Positions 6,957 to 8,679 of a stretch of 8,679 bases of DNA are shown in pieces. Numbering within the stretch: the stretch's first letter is position 1; each line of letters starts with the position of its first letter. Under the pieces are notes generated by a model that did not search any database, was not told the origin of the DNA, and saw only the letters and a list, made by a program, of their open reading frames with translations. The position numbers were made by a program, and so were the translations under genes. This DNA is from JAFLUQ01 sp964442035 (GTDB lineage Bacteria > Bacillota > Clostridia > UMGS1883), in contig CAYTWZ010000077.1 of assembly GCA_964442035.1 (NCBI GenBank), forward strand, positions 1-8,679. The letters are read 5' to 3'.

Positions 6957-7006
6957 TACGGTCTTTAAATATTAAGTGGAAATACAGGCATTACGGTCGT
7001 TTAAAT
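6957..7006 (+). repeat. Two near-identical direct repeats in the leader
   Basis: TACGGTCTTTAAAT (6957-6970) recurs as TACGGTCGTTTAAAT (6992-7006), differing by one inserted G, with the two starts 35 bases apart. Separately, TGCCTGT (6909-6915) and ACAGGCA (6984-6990) form a perfect 7-base inverted repeat across this stretch. They may be protein sites downstream of P2 or parts of a leader RNA fold; the function is unknown. Confidence 0.45.
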
Positions 7007-7007
7007 C

Positions 7008-7084
7008 AACAAAACTAAAGTCGTCCCCCCCCCCGCGAATTTAGGCGGAGGGAGAGGCGCGGGTTCCGCTTTCGTTTTGTTATA
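7008..7084 (+). other. Structured element A: long GC-rich hairpin in the leader, terminator/attenuator-like
   Basis: AACAAAAC-T-AAAG (7008-7020) pairs with CTTT-C-GTTTTGTT (7069-7081) in a 12-pair stem with one T-C mismatch. It encloses a C10 tract (7025-7034) and a G-rich side. Inside, CCCGCG (7032-7037) can pair with CGCGGG (7058-7063), or CCCCCGC (7030-7036) with GCGG-A-GGG (7045-7052), or GCGG with CCGC (7059-7069); these compete. An A-rich left flank, GC core and T-rich right flank are the shape of an intrinsic terminator. It ends ten bases before the ribosome-site region of the aminotransferase and no further promoter lies between, so it may act as an attenuator. Its ends match those of element B behind the gene. 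Confidence 0.55.
7025..7034 (+). repeat. Homopolymer tract of ten C
   Basis: An uninterrupted C10 run in the untranslated leader, about 75 bases before the start codon, in otherwise AT-rich DNA. Such tracts slip during replication. Here a length change would alter pairing inside the leader hairpin rather than the reading frame. Confidence 0.8.
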
Positions 7085-7109
7085 GTAATTGAAAAGAGGA
7101 ACAAAAAGC

Positions 7110-8390
7110 ATGCTTATTAGAAAAGATGATCTCAAACCATTTGAATCCAGGGTATGGCTGGCCAGTCCGACTATGCACGGTGAAGAGCTTAAATACATAA
7201 AGGAAGCTTATGAAACAAACTGGATGTCCACAGTTGGCGCGAACATCAATGAAGTAGAGCGCATTGCCGCGGAAAAGACGGGAGTAAAATATGCTGTGGC
7301 GCTTTCCTGCTGTACGGCAGCGCTACATCTTTGCGCAAGGTTTGCGGGAGAAAGGCTGTATGGCAAGCCCGCGATCGGGCGCAGAGCCTTGGAAGGGAAA
7401 CGTGTATTTTGTTCGGATATGATCTTTTGCGCTACCGTAAATCCCGTTTTGTACGAGGGCGGAATACCGGTGTTGATCGACACCGAGCGTGACTCCTGGG
7501 ATATGGATCCGAAGGCGCTGGAAAAGGCATTCGAGATCTATCCGGATGTGAAGCTTGTTGTTTACGCTCAATTATATGGATTTTCGGGCAATATTCTCAA
7601 AATCAAAGAGATCTGTAAATCACATGGGGCGTTGATGATCGAAGACGCGGCTGAGGCTGTGGGCGCAACATGGGCGGGTCAGCAATGCGGCTCTTTTGGG
7701 GATTATTCGGTTATTTCTTATAACGGCAATAAAATTATCACGGGAAGTGGCGGCGGATGTCTGCTGACAGACGATCCTGAGGTCGCAAACAAGGCGCGTA
7801 AATGGTCAACACAGGCGCGAGAAAACGCCCCATGGTATCAGCATGAGGAGATTGGCTACAATTACCGTATGAGCAATGTGATCGCTGGTGTAGTGAGGGG
7901 GCAATATCCGTATCTTGAAGAACACATCGCCAAGAAAAAAGCAATCTACGAACGATATAAAGAGGGACTGAAGGATCTGCCCGCGCAGATGAACCCCATT
8001 GTTGAAGGCTGTAATCCGAATTATTGGATGAGCGCAATGCTCATTGACAAAGAAGCCATGTGTAAGCAGACGCGTGATGAAAACGCAGCGTTATATCTGG
8101 CAGAGCACGGCAAAAGCTGTCCCACTGAGATTTTGGAGGCAATCGGCGGCATCAACGCGGAGGGCCGACCGATATGGAAGCCAATGCATATGCAGCCCTT
8201 GTACCGGATGAGTGACTTCATTACCGTCAACGGCAGTGGCCGCGCCGGAACCAATGCCTACATTCCCGGCGGCGTCACAGATGTTGGCATGGACATTTTC
8301 TCCAGAGGACTGTGTCTGCCAAGTGATAATAAGATGACATCGGAGCAGCAGGATATAATCATTGACGTTGTCAAGAGGTGCTTTGAGTAA
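7110..8390 (+). CDS. DegT/DnrJ/EryC1/StrS-family sugar aminotransferase, PLP-dependent
   Basis: Probably transfers an amino group from glutamate to a keto sugar carried on a nucleotide, as in bacillosamine or other amino-sugar synthesis for surface polysaccharide. The 426-residue protein shows the family plan: ASPTMHGEELKYI at the start, IEDAAEAVGA with the PLP-ring aspartate Asp179, the Schiff-base lysine Lys208 in SYNGNKIITGSGGG, GYNYRMSN, and the C-terminal IWKPMHMQP active-site segment. The PLP-phosphate loop reads ALSCCTAAL, with Cys67-Cys68 where SGT is usual. The start at 7110 has AGAGGA (7095-7100) nine bases upstream; an in-frame TTG at 7089 lies before that site and is unlikely. No dehydratase, acetyltransferase or glycosyltransferase is adjacent: the gene stands alone between terminator-like elements, so the exact sugar cannot be named. 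It resembles PglE/EpsN-type enzymes, but paralogues in this family differ in substrate. Confidence 0.88.
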   Translation: MLIRKDDLKPFESRVWLASPTMHGEELKYIKEAYETNWMSTVGANINEVERIAAEKTGVKYAVALSCCTAALHLCARFAGERLYGKPAIGRRALEGKRVFCSDMIFCATVNPVLYEGGIPVLIDTERDSWDMDPKALEKAFEIYPDVKLVVYAQLYGFSGNILKIKEICKSHGALMIEDAAEAVGATWAGQQCGSFGDYSVISYNGNKIITGSGGGCLLTDDPEVANKARKWSTQARENAPWYQHEEIGYNYRMSNVIAGVVRGQYPYLEEHIAKKKAIYERYKEGLKDLPAQMNPIVEGCNPNYWMSAMLIDKEAMCKQTRDENAALYLAEHGKSCPTEILEAIGGINAEGRPIWKPMHMQPLYRMSDFITVNGSGRAGTNAYIPGGVTDVGMDIFSRGLCLPSDNKMTSEQQDIIIDVVKRCFE

Positions 8391-8400
8391 CTCTGCTCCC

Positions 8401-8442
8401 CGTTGAAAGCATTCAATAAGGGCTGAAAGCCCTCATTCAACG
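8401..8442 (+). other. Nested hairpin after the aminotransferase gene
   Basis: CGTTGAA (8401-8407) and TTCAACG (8436-8442) enclose an inner perfect hairpin AGGGCT-GAA-AGCCCT (8419-8433). It starts ten bases after the stop codon and has no T-tract. It abuts the next hairpin directly, so the two probably belong to one folded 3' region. Confidence 0.55.
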
Positions 8443-8472
8443 TTTCGGTGGGAGATTGATCTCTCACCGAAA
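8443..8472 (+). other. Long near-perfect hairpin
   Basis: TTTCGGTGGGAGAT (8443-8456) pairs with ATCTCTCACCGAAA (8459-8472) over 14 positions with one G-T pair; the last pair or two must open to make a loop. A short AAAACG follows, not a T-tract. It joins the preceding hairpin and the following GC-rich element without a gap. Confidence 0.6.
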
Positions 8473-8591
8473 AACGAAAGGGCCGCTCGCCGCCTATAGA
8501 GCCTGCCCTCTGCCGGTGGTAGCCTCTGCGAAGCAGAAGCACCGACCGAGTCGGTAGACGAGACCCGGGGGACATCTTTCGTTTAGTTATA
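8471..8591 (+). other. Structured element B: GC-rich core with inverted ends matching element A
   Basis: AAACGAAAG (8472-8480) and CTTTCGTTT (8576-8584) are perfect 9-base inverted ends of a 113-base GC-rich block set in AT-rich DNA. Inside are TCTGC-GAA-GCAGA (8525-8537), ACCGAC-CGA-GTCGGT (8541-8555), CGGT (8514-8517) that can compete for the same ACCG, and CTCG/CGAG (8486-8489, 8559-8562). The right end CTTTCGTTTAGTTATA (8576-8591) repeats 7069-7084 with one change, and AAAACGAAAG (8471-8480) repeats 7011-7020 with one change. It may be a non-coding RNA, a small non-autonomous mobile element or a terminator variant; no known RNA family is recognised. Confidence 0.5.
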
Positions 8592-8594
8592 TAA

Positions 8595-8651
8595 AAAACC
8601 TTCTTGGTGAAAATTATTACCGCCTAATTTTCACCAAGGAGGTTTTCTTTT
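8595..8651. terminator. Strong bidirectional terminator
   Basis: A 22-position stem with one G-T pair: left arm 8595-8616 (AAAACCTTCTTGG...), 8-base loop, right arm 8625-8646 (...CCAAGGAGGTTTT). On the plus strand it is followed by CTTTT; on the minus strand it is followed by TTTTTTATATAA after the GG, a better T-tract. It would end the aminotransferase transcript and perhaps one arriving from a minus-strand gene beyond the right edge. The last 28 bases (8652-8679) show nothing assignable. Confidence 0.88.
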
Positions 8652-8679
8652 GCGCTGCTTACACAGCTTATCACCATTC

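Noticed and set aside
6937..7044. Possible leader peptides (12 codons from ATG 6937; 22 codons from GTG 6976)
   Set aside because: Neither has a ribosome site, and the first could be made only from P1 transcripts; no amino-acid run typical of attenuation is present.
7089..7109. TTG start at 7089 for the aminotransferase
   Set aside because: It precedes the AGAGGA site that positions the ATG at 7110.
8540..8556. Hairpin resembling the last stem of a Cas9 tracrRNA (ACCGA...GTCGGT)
   Set aside because: No cas gene, CRISPR repeat or anti-repeat is in the window; the similarity is a short GC hairpin and likely chance.
8626..8679. Possible 3' end of a minus-strand gene entering from the right
   Set aside because: Short open frames exist there but run into the terminator stem; too little sequence to support a coding call.

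Overview
The window reads as chromosomal DNA of a low-to-mid GC Gram-positive anaerobe, most likely a gut clostridium of the Ruminococcaceae/Oscillospiraceae kind. The signs are strong AAGGAGG-type ribosome sites, 17-nt-spaced TTGACA/TATAAT promoters before almost every gene, AT-rich intergenic DNA, hairpin-plus-U terminators, a G5-3D cell-wall protein, and secreted proteins with short MKK-type signal peptides. The genus cannot be fixed from the sequence alone.

Layout. (1) Bases 1-1321, minus strand: the first ten codons of a gene that runs off the left edge, with its own promoter, then a 403-residue PLP-dependent threonine ammonia-lyase with a C-terminal ACT domain (ilvA). (2) Bases 1322-1578: a divergent promoter region. 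(3) Bases 1579-5653, plus strand: an 864-residue secreted zinc-protease-like protein carrying three beta-trefoil (ricin-B-like) modules and a copper-amine-oxidase-N-like module, followed by a 465-residue cytoplasmic GH29 alpha-L-fucosidase. A terminator-like hairpin lies between them and the fucosidase has no obvious promoter of its own, so the pair is probably one partly attenuated transcription unit. A plausible theme is use of fucosylated host glycoproteins. (4) Bases 5711-5766: a terminator between converging genes. (5) Bases 5765-6457, minus strand: a secreted G5 plus 3D domain protein, probably a peptidoglycan-active enzyme. (6) Bases 6458-7109: a 650-base AT-rich divergent region with one near-perfect minus promoter, two tandem plus promoters, a dyad over the second -10, direct repeats, a C10 tract and a long GC-rich hairpin. 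(7) Bases 7110-8390, plus strand: a DegT/DnrJ/EryC1/StrS-family PLP aminotransferase, probably acting on a nucleotide-linked keto sugar. (8) Bases 8391-8679: three abutting hairpins, the last a GC-rich structured element, then a strong bidirectional terminator.

The most unusual feature is that the aminotransferase lies between two related structured elements (about 7008-7084 and 8471-8591). They share the same ends: AAAAC(T/G)AAAG on the left and CTTTCGTTT(T/A)GTTATA on the right (15 of 16 bases identical). Their cores are different GC-rich sequences. They may be a dispersed hairpin repeat, a MITE-like element, paired attenuator/terminators, or the borders of a swapped-in gene cassette. No CRISPR array, tRNA, rRNA, transposase or phage gene is visible.
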